DNA of 64,000 nucleotides from JAOXRU01 sp965247735 (GTDB lineage Bacteria; Bacteroidota; Bacteroidia; Flavobacteriales; Flavobacteriaceae). A model generated the notes under the pieces. The model made no database searches. It was not told the DNA's origin and saw only the letters and a program-made list of their open reading frames with translations. The stretch lies in NCBI GenBank assembly GCA_965247735.1, contig CBDFHN010000002.1, positions 3,410,001 to 3,474,000 on the forward strand, given 5' to 3'. Below, one piece after another: positions 33,909 to 42,800 of the stretch (its first letter is position 1; each line of letters opens with the position of its first letter). The position numbers were made by a program, and so were the translations under genes.

Positions 33909-35451
33909 AACTTTATTAATAGCCATCTTGGCTTTTGGGTCAAGTATGGCTTTTGCGAATCAAAATAATAATAGTTATGATAAAGATATAAGTCTAGTTT
34001 TGATAGCAATTAGAAATCATGATTTTGAAATTGCTATAAAAAATATAAATGCTTTGGATGATAGAGAAACAATAAAATTGCTCCAGAATTATTTGTTTCT
34101 TATTAAAAAAAAAGGAGAACAGTTAAAGCTAAAGAACGTCTCGTTACCTTCTTTGATTGCTAAAAACAATAATAATTTACTCGCATTATATCATCTTAAT
34201 AAAGGTTTGTATTCCTTGTTGTATAATTATGATAAGGATAACCAGGCAATGGGTAGTTTAGATAAAGCCTTAGACTATGCGAAGAAAAGTAGGAATAAAA
34301 TAATCAACTGCGAAGTGCTTAAAGCAATGTTGGTGTATTATGACCGATTGCTTTTGATAAAAGAGGAAATGCCAGATTATTATTTTAAGATTTACAAGGA
34401 TAATATTTTTGATAAAAGAGAAGAATTAATTTATGAAATATTAGAAATCAATGCAAATATATCATTGACTAAAAAAATAATGAGTAAAGAGGTTTCTCAA
34501 CTAATTAAAAAGTTGAAATCATGCTCTTCTCCTTATTATAAGGCATTTGGTTATAAGGTAGTTGCACAATATTTGGATTTGATTGAGGAGAAAAAAGATA
34601 GTGCATTTAGATATCATTTAAAAGCAGCAAAAGAAATTAAAAATGAAAATTACGGAGCAGCTTTTCTGTTAAAAAATATTATTGCCATAAACATAGGATC
34701 ATTACATTATGAAAAAATGGACTATAAAAAGGCTTTAACTATTTTAAGAGAAATAAAAACAGATACAATTACCAAAACAAATTTGATTTATGCGGGTTAT
34801 AAAACAGTATGGTTGGCAAAAACATTTGAAAAGCTAAAAATTTATGATAGTGCAAATTTTTATCATAAAAGAAAATTGGACTTTTTAAACAGGTTAAATC
34901 AGGAACAACATGCAGGAGTAATAGCTGAAAACAGAATAAAAACAGAAAGCGTTTCTAAAGATCAAAAAATTGATAAGTTGCTTGGGGATAATAATAAGTT
35001 AAAAAAAAACATCATGACAATTACACCCATCCTAGGAGTAATAACCATCATCCTTATTCTTATCTTTTACCTCTATAAAAGATATAAAAATAAGGCAGGA
35101 ATATTAGAAAAAGACCAATCAGAAACCTTGCAGAAACTAGATGAATTAAAGAATATTGTGGTGAAAAATCATATTATTCTTAAAGATAAATCCAAAGTAT
35201 ATATTTCTGATCTAATGTATATAAAAGCAGATGATCATTACCTAAATATTTTTATTAGTGAAGGTAAAAATCATTTTGTAAGAGGCAAGCTTAGTCAAAT
35301 AAAAGAAGAATTACCTCCTAATTTTATCCGTTGCCATCGTTCGTATATCGTGAATAGAAATTTTGTAAAACAAATCAATAGAGATAGTCTTACCTTATTG
35401 GATAAAACTAGAATTCCGCTTTCCCGTACGTATAAGGATAAGTTTAAATAA
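33889..35451 (+). CDS. Membrane-spanning TPR sensor with LytTR DNA-binding domain
   Basis: Architecture: a signal peptide or N-terminal anchor (MFSLEFKTLLIAILAFGSS), a periplasmic helical TPR-like region (about 30-365; DIISLVLIAIRNHDFEIAI-type repeats), a transmembrane helix (about 375-398), a short coiled coil, and a cytoplasmic LytTR domain (about 430-520). The LytTR hallmarks are DLMYIKADDHYLNIF and FIRCHRSYIVNR. This is a one-component transmembrane regulator, a layout common in Bacteroidota. The start overlapping the previous gene is supported by the good signal sequence it creates. Being last in the accessory block, it is the likely regulator of that block. Confidence 0.85.
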   Translation: MFSLEFKTLLIAILAFGSSMAFANQNNNSYDKDISLVLIAIRNHDFEIAIKNINALDDRETIKLLQNYLFLIKKKGEQLKLKNVSLPSLIAKNNNNLLALYHLNKGLYSLLYNYDKDNQAMGSLDKALDYAKKSRNKIINCEVLKAMLVYYDRLLLIKEEMPDYYFKIYKDNIFDKREELIYEILEINANISLTKKIMSKEVSQLIKKLKSCSSPYYKAFGYKVVAQYLDLIEEKKDSAFRYHLKAAKEIKNENYGAAFLLKNIIAINIGSLHYEKMDYKKALTILREIKTDTITKTNLIYAGYKTVWLAKTFEKLKIYDSANFYHKRKLDFLNRLNQEQHAGVIAENRIKTESVSKDQKIDKLLGDNNKLKKNIMTITPILGVITIILILIFYLYKRYKNKAGILEKDQSETLQKLDELKNIVVKNHIILKDKSKVYISDLMYIKADDHYLNIFISEGKNHFVRGKLSQIKEELPPNFIRCHRSYIVNRNFVKQINRDSLTLLDKTRIPLSRTYKDKFK

Positions 35452-35453
35452 AC

Positions 35454-35461
35454 TAACTTTG
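35454..35461 (+). promoter_or_regulatory. -7 promoter box for tadA
   Basis: TAACTTTG is a perfect TAnnTTTG match starting 3 bp after the LytTR stop and 19 bp before the tadA ATG. It suggests tadA has its own promoter and is not part of the accessory operon. Confidence 0.5.
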
Positions 35462-35479
35462 TATTTATAGTTTTATAAG

Positions 35480-35932
35480 ATGCCAATAATACCATACGAC
35501 GATACTTATTTTATGAAAAAGGCACTGCAGGAAGCGGAAATAGCCTATGATAAGGGAGAAGTTCCTGTAGGGGCTGTAGTGGTGGTTGATAATAGAATTA
35601 TAGCTAGAGCTCATAATCTTACCGAGCAGTTACATGATGTTACGGCTCATGCAGAAATGCAAGCAATTACGGCAGCAGCTAATTTTTTAGGCGGAAAATT
35701 TCTACGCGACTGCACTCTTTATGTTACTTTAGAGCCATGCCAAATGTGTGCAGGAGCATTGTATTGGAGTCAGATTTCTAGAATTGTATATGCTGCAAGT
35801 GATGACAGTAGAGGATATAAAACTATGGGCACAAAACTCCATCCCAAAACAAAAGTTGAAAACGGTGTGTTAGCAGCAGAAGCATCACTACTTATAAAAC
35901 GGTTTTTTATAGAAAAAAGAAATTTAAATTGA
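35480..35932 (+). CDS. tadA: tRNA-specific adenosine deaminase
   Basis: This zinc enzyme converts A34 to inosine in the anticodon of tRNA-Arg(ACG). The deaminase site is TAHAEMQAI (H57, E59) with LEPCQMCAGAL (C87, C90). The flanking EVPVGAVVV and GRKxxx-free SQISRIVYAASDD segments fit TadA rather than dCMP deaminase. 150 residues, full length. As I recall, tadA usually adjoins dxs in flavobacteria; here about 7.7 kb separates them. Confidence 0.93.
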   Translation: MPIIPYDDTYFMKKALQEAEIAYDKGEVPVGAVVVVDNRIIARAHNLTEQLHDVTAHAEMQAITAAANFLGGKFLRDCTLYVTLEPCQMCAGALYWSQISRIVYAASDDSRGYKTMGTKLHPKTKVENGVLAAEASLLIKRFFIEKRNLN

Positions 35933-35947
35933 TTGTAAAATACTTTA

Positions 35948-36281
35948 TTAAAGCTTCTTTTTTTCTGAAACATCTTTCATCTTAAGAATATTTTCTTTGG
36001 TAAGCATATAGTTTTTTATGTCTTTGCCTTTGCTTCTTGTGAAAATAAACAATGGCATTACCACAAAAAATAAACCTACAGTACCAAAACCAATACATTT
36101 TTCTGCATAACTATTATCACCTCTAGTTGCTATTCCAAAAACAATGGAAGTAAAGGATGCGATGCATAAAATAGTTATTAGGTATTTCATATGTTTATAT
36201 TATTTTATTAAATCGGTCACATGGTACATCCTTTTTAGTCATCTCTTTGGTTGTATAGGCTGTTATAGATAGATGTTTCAT
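35948..36281 (-). pseudogene. Damaged paralogue of the small membrane protein at 12873-13163
   Basis: The 80-codon frame 35948-36190 starts MKYLITILCIASF and has two hydrophobic helices. Upstream DNA to the ATG at 36281 still matches the leader of the intact paralogue (MKH, then TKEMTKKDV). However, an extra C after GATGTAC shifts the frame, and the CAA codon of the paralogue is TAA here. The first 34 codons are thus separated from the rest. Either translation now starts at 36190, giving an 80-residue protein lacking the leader, or the gene is dead. The rest of the frame is intact, so recent decay or a remodelled start are both possible. Confidence 0.65.
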
Positions 36282-36388
36282 AGGTATGCTAAATTTAATG
36301 CAAAAATAATAATTTTTTAGGGGTATACTATTCTTTGTGTTTTAACTTTTCTAAGAACATTACAGCGATTACTTTTGTGAAAAAAAGG

Positions 36389-37066
36389 ATGCGTCAATTT
36401 TTTAGCAAATTTAAGTTTTTAGGGATTGTATTATTAGTACTCTCAGCAATAATAATAAAATTGTTTTATGATGCATTAACACCCAAAAAGAGATTACCAG
36501 TTTATCATCCAGCAATGGTAAGTACCGAATTGGTTGATAGTACCATCCAGCATGTTAAAAATTACCATAAAATTGCTGATTTTTCACTTACAAATCAAAA
36601 TGGGAAAGAAATCACCCAAAAAAATTATGAAGGTAAGATATATATAGCAGATTTCTTTTTTACCACATGTCCAAGCATTTGTCCAATTATGACAAAAAAT
36701 ATGGCAAGCATACAGAAGGCTATTTTGAATGATGATGAGGTATTATTATTATCACATTCTGTGACTCCAGTAATTGATTCTGTACCACAGTTAAAGAAAT
36801 ATGCGCTAGAAAAAGGAGTTGTAGACCGCAAGTGGAATTTAGTTACTGGAAGTAAAAAACATATTTATGAGCTAGCAAGGAAATCATATTTGGTAGTAAA
36901 ATCTGAAGGTGATGGTGGTGAATATGATATGATTCATACCGAGAATTTTGTACTTGTAGACAAACGAAAACAAATTAGAGGTTTCTATGATGGCACCAAA
37001 AAAGAAGAAATAGAAAAACTACTTGTTGATTTGGCAATTCTTAAGGCCTCCTATGCTAAAGAATAG
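36389..37066 (+). CDS. SCO1/SenC-family copper-binding thioredoxin-like protein
   Basis: The protein has a membrane anchor near the N-terminus (residues 8-25) and a periplasmic thioredoxin-like domain. The copper ligands are visible: FTTCPSICP (C94 and C98) and the distant His in YDMIHTENF (H183). SCO proteins deliver copper to the CuA site of cytochrome oxidase or act as thiol-disulfide reductases. I start at the ATG at 36389 (225 residues). A GTG at 36377 is possible; the TTG at 36335 is unlikely. Divergent from the damaged small membrane gene. Confidence 0.9.
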   Translation: MRQFFSKFKFLGIVLLVLSAIIIKLFYDALTPKKRLPVYHPAMVSTELVDSTIQHVKNYHKIADFSLTNQNGKEITQKNYEGKIYIADFFFTTCPSICPIMTKNMASIQKAILNDDEVLLLSHSVTPVIDSVPQLKKYALEKGVVDRKWNLVTGSKKHIYELARKSYLVVKSEGDGGEYDMIHTENFVLVDKRKQIRGFYDGTKKEEIEKLLVDLAILKASYAKE

Positions 37067-37152
37067 CATTCAAAACAACTTTCTTTTTTTGCCTTTCCTA
37101 TAATTTATGTTAAAATAAAACAGTAGTCATTTTATATCATCAACTTTTACTG

Positions 37153-37160
37153 TACTTTTG
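37153..37160 (+). promoter_or_regulatory. -7 promoter box for the feo operon
   Basis: TACTTTTG is a perfect TAnnTTTG match, 27 bp before the feoA ATG. No TTG lies at the expected -33 distance. Confidence 0.5.
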
Positions 37161-37187
37161 GCTTTAAATCAATCTAAATAAAAATTG

Positions 37188-37412
37188 ATGACAACTATTG
37201 ATCAGCTTAAAAAAGGAGAAAAGGGAATTATTAAGGATTTTTCTTTGGATGAAGTCCCGATAAAGCTTCTTGAAATGGGGTGTTTGCCAGGTAATGAAGT
37301 AGAGTTACTGCAAATAGCGCCACTTAACGATCCAATATATATTACTATTGGAGGATCGCATATTGCAATAAGAAAAAGTATTGCAAAAATGATTGAGTTA
37401 GATTTAATATAG
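37188..37412 (+). CDS. feoA: FeoA-family ferrous iron transport protein
   Basis: This 74-residue SH3-like-fold protein supports the FeoB iron channel. It has the expected EVPIKLLEMGCLPGNEVELL motif and ends with GGSHIAIRKSIAKMIEL. The ATG at 37188 is preferred over the TTG one codon earlier. feoB follows after 9 bp, so the two are co-transcribed. Confidence 0.93.
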   Translation: MTTIDQLKKGEKGIIKDFSLDEVPIKLLEMGCLPGNEVELLQIAPLNDPIYITIGGSHIAIRKSIAKMIELDLI

Positions 37413-37421
37413 TTGGCATAG

Positions 37422-39524
37422 ATGAGCAAAGCAATTAAGGTAGCACTTGTTGGTAACCCCAATACAGGAAAAACATCAATATTTAACCAGCTTACTGGTC
37501 TTAAACAAAAAGTAGGTAATTATCCTGGAATTACGGTTGAGAAAAAAGAAGGAATATGCAAATTATCAAATACTGATAAAGCAGTTATTTTAGATTTGCC
37601 AGGCACCTATAGCCTTAACACAACTTCTAAGGACGAAAGCATTGTTGTAGAGGTATTACTGGATAAAAATGGGAAATCATACCCAGATGTAGCTATAGTA
37701 ATAGCGGATGTAGAGAATCTTAAACGGAATTTATTACTTTTTACTCAAATTAAAGATTTAGGGATTCCTACACTATTGGTGCTTAATATGGCTGATAGAA
37801 TGGAACGAAAAGGTATCGTTATTGATATTCCTAATCTGGAAAAAGAATTAAATACAAAAATAGCGCTAGTAAGTGCTAGATCTGGAAAAGGAATTGAGGA
37901 GATTAAAGAACTAATCCTTAATTATAAAACATTAGATAATATACCAGCTGTAAGCATTTCAAAATTAGACGAGCCTTATTTTAAGGATTTAACTAATGTT
38001 TTTCCTAAAGAAAATAGCTATAAATTATGGGTTCTTGCCACTCAAAAACTTGAGCTTTCTGGAGAAGATAAAAAGATAGCTGCAAGCATAATCAAGAAAA
38101 ATACTAAAACTGATTCTGACCTAAAACGGTTGCAACAAAAAGAAACTATACTTAGGTATCAATATATAAGTGCCAAACTAAAAGATACCTATGTAATTGA
38201 TCGGGATTTAGCAAAAGGTTTCACCGCTACCTTAGATAAGGTATTAACACATAAGGTCTTTGGCTACCTTATCTTTTTGGCAATTCTATTGCTTATTTTT
38301 CAAGCAATTTACGATTGGAGTGCCTATCCTATGGATTTTATTGATGAGTCTTTTGCTACAATAAGTGAGTGGACAGGCACTATAATGCCTCCAGGTGTAC
38401 TTACAGATTTAATTACAGAAGGTATTATTCCGGGTATTGGTGGTGTGGTAATTTTTATTCCACAAATAGCATTTTTATTTCTATTTATAGCTCTGTTAGA
38501 AGAGTCTGGTTATATGAGTAGAGTAGTATTTTTAATGGACAAACTAATGCGTCCTTTTGGACTTAGCGGAAAGAGTGTTGTACCATTAATTTCCGGTACC
38601 GCATGTTCTATTCCAGCAGTTATGGCCTCACGGACTATAGATAATTGGAAAGAACGTCTAATTACCATATTGGTAGTGCCTTTTACTACCTGTGCCGCTC
38701 GCTTACCTGTATATCTTATCATTATAGCCTTAGTAATACCAGATGGTGATTTTGTTGGTTTTAGCTATCAAGCATTAACATTAATGCTACTGTATATTAT
38801 AGGTTTTGGTTCTGCTATTGGCTCAGCTTGGATTTTAAAACTAATGTTTAAGCCCAATACCAAGTCGTTTTTTATGATAGAAATGCCAAATTATAAATTA
38901 CCACTATTTAAAAATGTCGGCTATACAGTATTAGAAAAAACAAAGAGTTTTGTGTTAGGAGCAGGAAAAATAATATTGGCAATATCAATAGTATTATGGT
39001 TTTTGGCAACCAATGGTCCTACAGAAGAGTTTACTAATGCAACAGCCATTGTAAATTCAAAATACACAATGGAAACCATACCAGATGAACAAGCGCTAAA
39101 CGAAGAAATAGCATCTCATAAATTAGGAAATTCTTATATCGGTATTGCCGGTAAAATTATAGAACCTGCAATAGCGCCTTTAGGATATGATTGGAAAATA
39201 GGAATAGCATTAATAAGTTCCTTTGCAGCCAGAGAAGTATTTGTTGGTACATTGGCAACTATTTATAGTGTAGATAGTGAAAATGAGGATACTATTAAAA
39301 ATAGAATGAGAGCAGAAATACACCCTGTAACTGGTGAAAAAGTTTTTAACCTAGCATCAGGAATTTCTCTATTGCTTTTTTACGCATTTGCATTACAATG
39401 TATGAGCACATTGGCCATTGTAAAAAGAGAACTGAATAGTTGGAAATGGCCATTGCTACAATTAGGAATTATGAGTGCTATTGCTTATGTTATTGCAATG
39501 GCTGCCTATCAAATTTTAAAGTAA
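37422..39524 (+). CDS. feoB: Ferrous iron transporter B
   Basis: This inner-membrane Fe(II) transporter has an N-terminal G domain. G1 is GNPNTGKTS, G2/G3 follow in YPGITVEKKEG and DLPGTYSL, and G4 is LNMADR. A GDI-like helical spacer precedes two Gate domains in the membrane core (GFGSAIGSA, VVPLISGTACSIPAVM with the conserved Cys, and AAREVFVGTLAT). 700 residues is the normal size for Bacteroidota FeoB. It lies between feoA and a tiny Cys-rich gene, as is usual in this phylum. Confidence 0.96.
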   Translation: MSKAIKVALVGNPNTGKTSIFNQLTGLKQKVGNYPGITVEKKEGICKLSNTDKAVILDLPGTYSLNTTSKDESIVVEVLLDKNGKSYPDVAIVIADVENLKRNLLLFTQIKDLGIPTLLVLNMADRMERKGIVIDIPNLEKELNTKIALVSARSGKGIEEIKELILNYKTLDNIPAVSISKLDEPYFKDLTNVFPKENSYKLWVLATQKLELSGEDKKIAASIIKKNTKTDSDLKRLQQKETILRYQYISAKLKDTYVIDRDLAKGFTATLDKVLTHKVFGYLIFLAILLLIFQAIYDWSAYPMDFIDESFATISEWTGTIMPPGVLTDLITEGIIPGIGGVVIFIPQIAFLFLFIALLEESGYMSRVVFLMDKLMRPFGLSGKSVVPLISGTACSIPAVMASRTIDNWKERLITILVVPFTTCAARLPVYLIIIALVIPDGDFVGFSYQALTLMLLYIIGFGSAIGSAWILKLMFKPNTKSFFMIEMPNYKLPLFKNVGYTVLEKTKSFVLGAGKIILAISIVLWFLATNGPTEEFTNATAIVNSKYTMETIPDEQALNEEIASHKLGNSYIGIAGKIIEPAIAPLGYDWKIGIALISSFAAREVFVGTLATIYSVDSENEDTIKNRMRAEIHPVTGEKVFNLASGISLLLFYAFALQCMSTLAIVKRELNSWKWPLLQLGIMSAIAYVIAMAAYQILK

Positions 39525-39545
39525 AAAGACCTAAAGTTATTTTTT

Positions 39546-39701
39546 ATGGATACTGTTCAACAAATATTGGTTTATATTATAGTTGCTTTGGCAGTATGTT
39601 TTCTTCTGAATAAATTTTTGATCCCAAAACAGTATAAAATTAACTTCTCAAAATCCAAAAAGAAAAGCGCCTGTGGTGATAATGATTGTGGATGTCATTA
39701 A
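39546..39701 (+). CDS. FeoB-associated Cys-rich membrane protein
   Basis: This 51-residue gene begins 21 bp after the feoB stop. It encodes one transmembrane helix (residues 7-26; ILVYIIVALAVCFLLNKFLI), a Lys/Ser linker and a cysteine-rich end, SACGDNDCGCH. That is the plan of the small FeoB-associated Cys-rich proteins, thought to stand in for FeoC. The CxxxxCxC-His tail could bind iron or a cluster at the cytoplasmic face. Small size makes it easy to miss in automated gene finding. Confidence 0.85.
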   Translation: MDTVQQILVYIIVALAVCFLLNKFLIPKQYKINFSKSKKKSACGDNDCGCH

Positions 39702-39864
39702 TAATGTTTTTTTTATCAGGAGATTAAGGCTATTTAACGAGTCTGAACCTGTCCTTTGTCGAAAATAAATGTCAAGCGTTTTTTTTATCGATATTATTAC
39801 CTTTCGTAGAGTTACGTAGTTAAAATTAATGGGTTATGACTAAGTAATAATTTACCTTTTTTTA

Positions 39865-42800
39865 ATGATTAAAAATATAAATGTGAAGAAAAAATTACTT
39901 TTTCTGGTAGGAGTATGTTTGATGTATTTTCCAGTAATTTTATTAGGTCAAAACACTGTTTGGGAAGCAACATTTACTAAAGAGGATGTGTCAGGGAAAT
40001 CAATAAGTGATTTGGATTCAAAAACATATAACTTAGATATTTCAATGTTTGAAAAAGGATTAGAAAAGACAATTTCTAGAACTTCGAAATCAGTGAATCC
40101 AAAACAGATGTATTTCCCAAATGATAAAGGAGATCTTATAAAATTTCAATTATACACTACCCAAGTATTACATCCAGATTTGGCTAAAAAGTTCCCTACG
40201 ATTAAATCTTACGTTGGAAAATCTGAAACTGGAGAAGTTATACATTTTAGTTATTCTTCAGTTGCTGGTTTACATGGATATATGTTAAGAGGAAAGGGAA
40301 AAACGGTTATTATTAAACCTGATGCGTATCAGCTGGATAAAAATAAATATAGTGTTTTTGAGAGGTCCGAAAATAGCGATGATAACTCCTTGTTTGAATG
40401 TTTAACAAAGGAAGATAATATTAAAACAAAGTCAAAATCAGGAAAAAAAACAGCTAGAAATGCAAATGATGGCTATTTAAGGAAATATAAATTGGCGGTC
40501 TCCACAACAGGCGAGTATTCTCAGTATTTTTTAGATGGTAGTGAAGCTAATGATGTTGAGCGGAAAACAAAAGTTTTGGCGGCAATTGTAGCTACTATGA
40601 CAAGGGTAAACGGGGTTTTTGAACGAGATTTTGGTGTTACTATGGAACTTGTTGCCAATACAGCATCTGTAATTTATTTAAATGCTAATATTGATCCCTA
40701 TGATGGGAGTTTAAATTCGGAACTTCAGAATACTTTGGATACTGAAATTGGAAGTTCTAATTATGATGTAGGTCATGTTTTTGGATATGAAAATAGCATT
40801 CATGGTAATGCAGGTTGTATTGCATGTGTGTGTTCTGAAGGAGAAAAAGGAAGTGCATATTCCATACATAGAGCTCCTGAAACCGATAGTTTTAACTTAT
40901 TGGTAATGCATGAGATGGGGCATCAGTTTGGGGGATTTCATGTCATGAACAGTCCTACTTGTAGAAGTGGGAGTAATAGTGAAGTGGAGCCAGGAAGTGG
41001 TAGTAGTATTATGAGTTATGCAGGTATTTGTAGTCCTAATGTCCAAAATAGTTCCGATGACTATTTTAACTATGTAGATGTTAGAGATGTAGGGATATGG
41101 ACCATAGAAAACAGTGATTGTGCAGAGTTAATTGCTACAGCTAATACGGCACCAACAGTAAATGCAGGAATTGATGTAGTGATTCCAAAATCAACGCCCT
41201 TTGTGTTAGAAGCCCTTGCCAACGATGCAAATGGTTTAGCTGGACTTACGTATTGTTGGGAACAGAATGATACCGATTATCCACCTAGTAATTCTACACC
41301 GCAACCAAATTGGAATGTTGGCCCATTGTTTAGGTCACAATTGCCTTCTACCAGTTCTAAAAGATATTTTCCGCAGTTAAGTGATGTTTTGTCTGGCAAT
41401 CTTACTCCAACATGGGAAGTTTTACCATCGGTAGGTAGAAACATGGATTTTGCGATAACAGTTAGGGACAATAACGTTAGTGGAGGGCAAACAGCTTCTG
41501 ATTTGATGAAGGTAACTGTTGATGGAAATTCAGGACCTTTTAGTATTTCTTCACAAAATACAAATGTAACTTGGGAATCTGGAGGATTGGTTACAGTTAC
41601 TTGGGATGTTGCTAATACTAATGTTGCTCCAGTAAATACAACAACAGTCTCTATACTTCTTTCTTTAGATGGTGGTTATACTTATGAAACCATGTTATTG
41701 GAAAATACGCCTAATGATGGAGAAGAAACGTTTGTACTTCCAGTTCTTGTAACCTCTACGACTGCTAGAATAATGGTAAAAGCAGATGATAATGTTTTTT
41801 TTGCAGTAAATCAAAGCAATTTTACTACTCAGGCTTCAGAATTTATAATGAGATTTGTTGATAGCTCTAACGAAATTTGTCAAGCAGAAACAGCTGTCTT
41901 TACATTTTCATATAAGACTTTTTTAGCTTTTGATGAAGAAGTTACTTTTTCTGCAGAGAGCTTGCCTTCTGGTGCTGTAATTAATTTTAGCCCTGCTACA
42001 ATTTCTGGAATTCATAATGATGAGGTAACGGTAGGTATTGCAATAACAGGAACAGGATCTATTGCTGCAGGTGATTATCCTATTGAAATAATTGGGGCGT
42101 CAACTTCTGTTACAAAAAGACTAACAATATCATTAACTGTTCACGAAAATAATATAGCAATACCAACATTAAGTTCTCCTATTGATGATGAAAGTGCAAT
42201 AGCAACTACTCATAATTTCACATGGTCAGAAGATGTAAATGTAAGTAGCTACGAGATAGAGATAGCAACTGATGATTTGTTTGTAAATAAAATTGAAACA
42301 GCAATTGTGACAGAAAATCAATATACACCAACTTCATTAGATGTTAATTCTGAATACTATTATAGAGTAAGAGGAATTAACTCCTGTGGGAATGGAGCGT
42401 TTTCGGCAGCTAATAAATTTTTTACGCAGTGTTCTGCTCCTACAGGCTTCAGTACTGTAGATTACGGTATAGATTACGTTACGTTAGAATGGGTGGATCC
42501 GTTGTCTACTTCGTGGGAAATTGAATATGGGCCTGTGGGATTTGAGTTAGGGACAGGAACTAGTATAACGGTATCAAGCAGTCCCGCTGTAATCCCTAAT
42601 CTAATATCTTCAAGAGCATATAGTTTTTATCTTAGATCCTTATGTAGTCCTGGAGGTAGAAGTAATGCTTTAGGACCTATTTTAGAAAAGACGACTGCAG
42701 ATTATTGTGCTGGAGATCACTTCTATGATACTGGAGGGATAGGTGGAGCGTATCAGAATAATGAAAATTATACAGAAATTATTAAACCAGCTGTTGCTGG

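Noticed and set aside
27987..35451. Prophage or transposon as the explanation for the accessory block
   Set aside because: No integrase, transposase, structural phage gene or flanking direct repeat could be seen.
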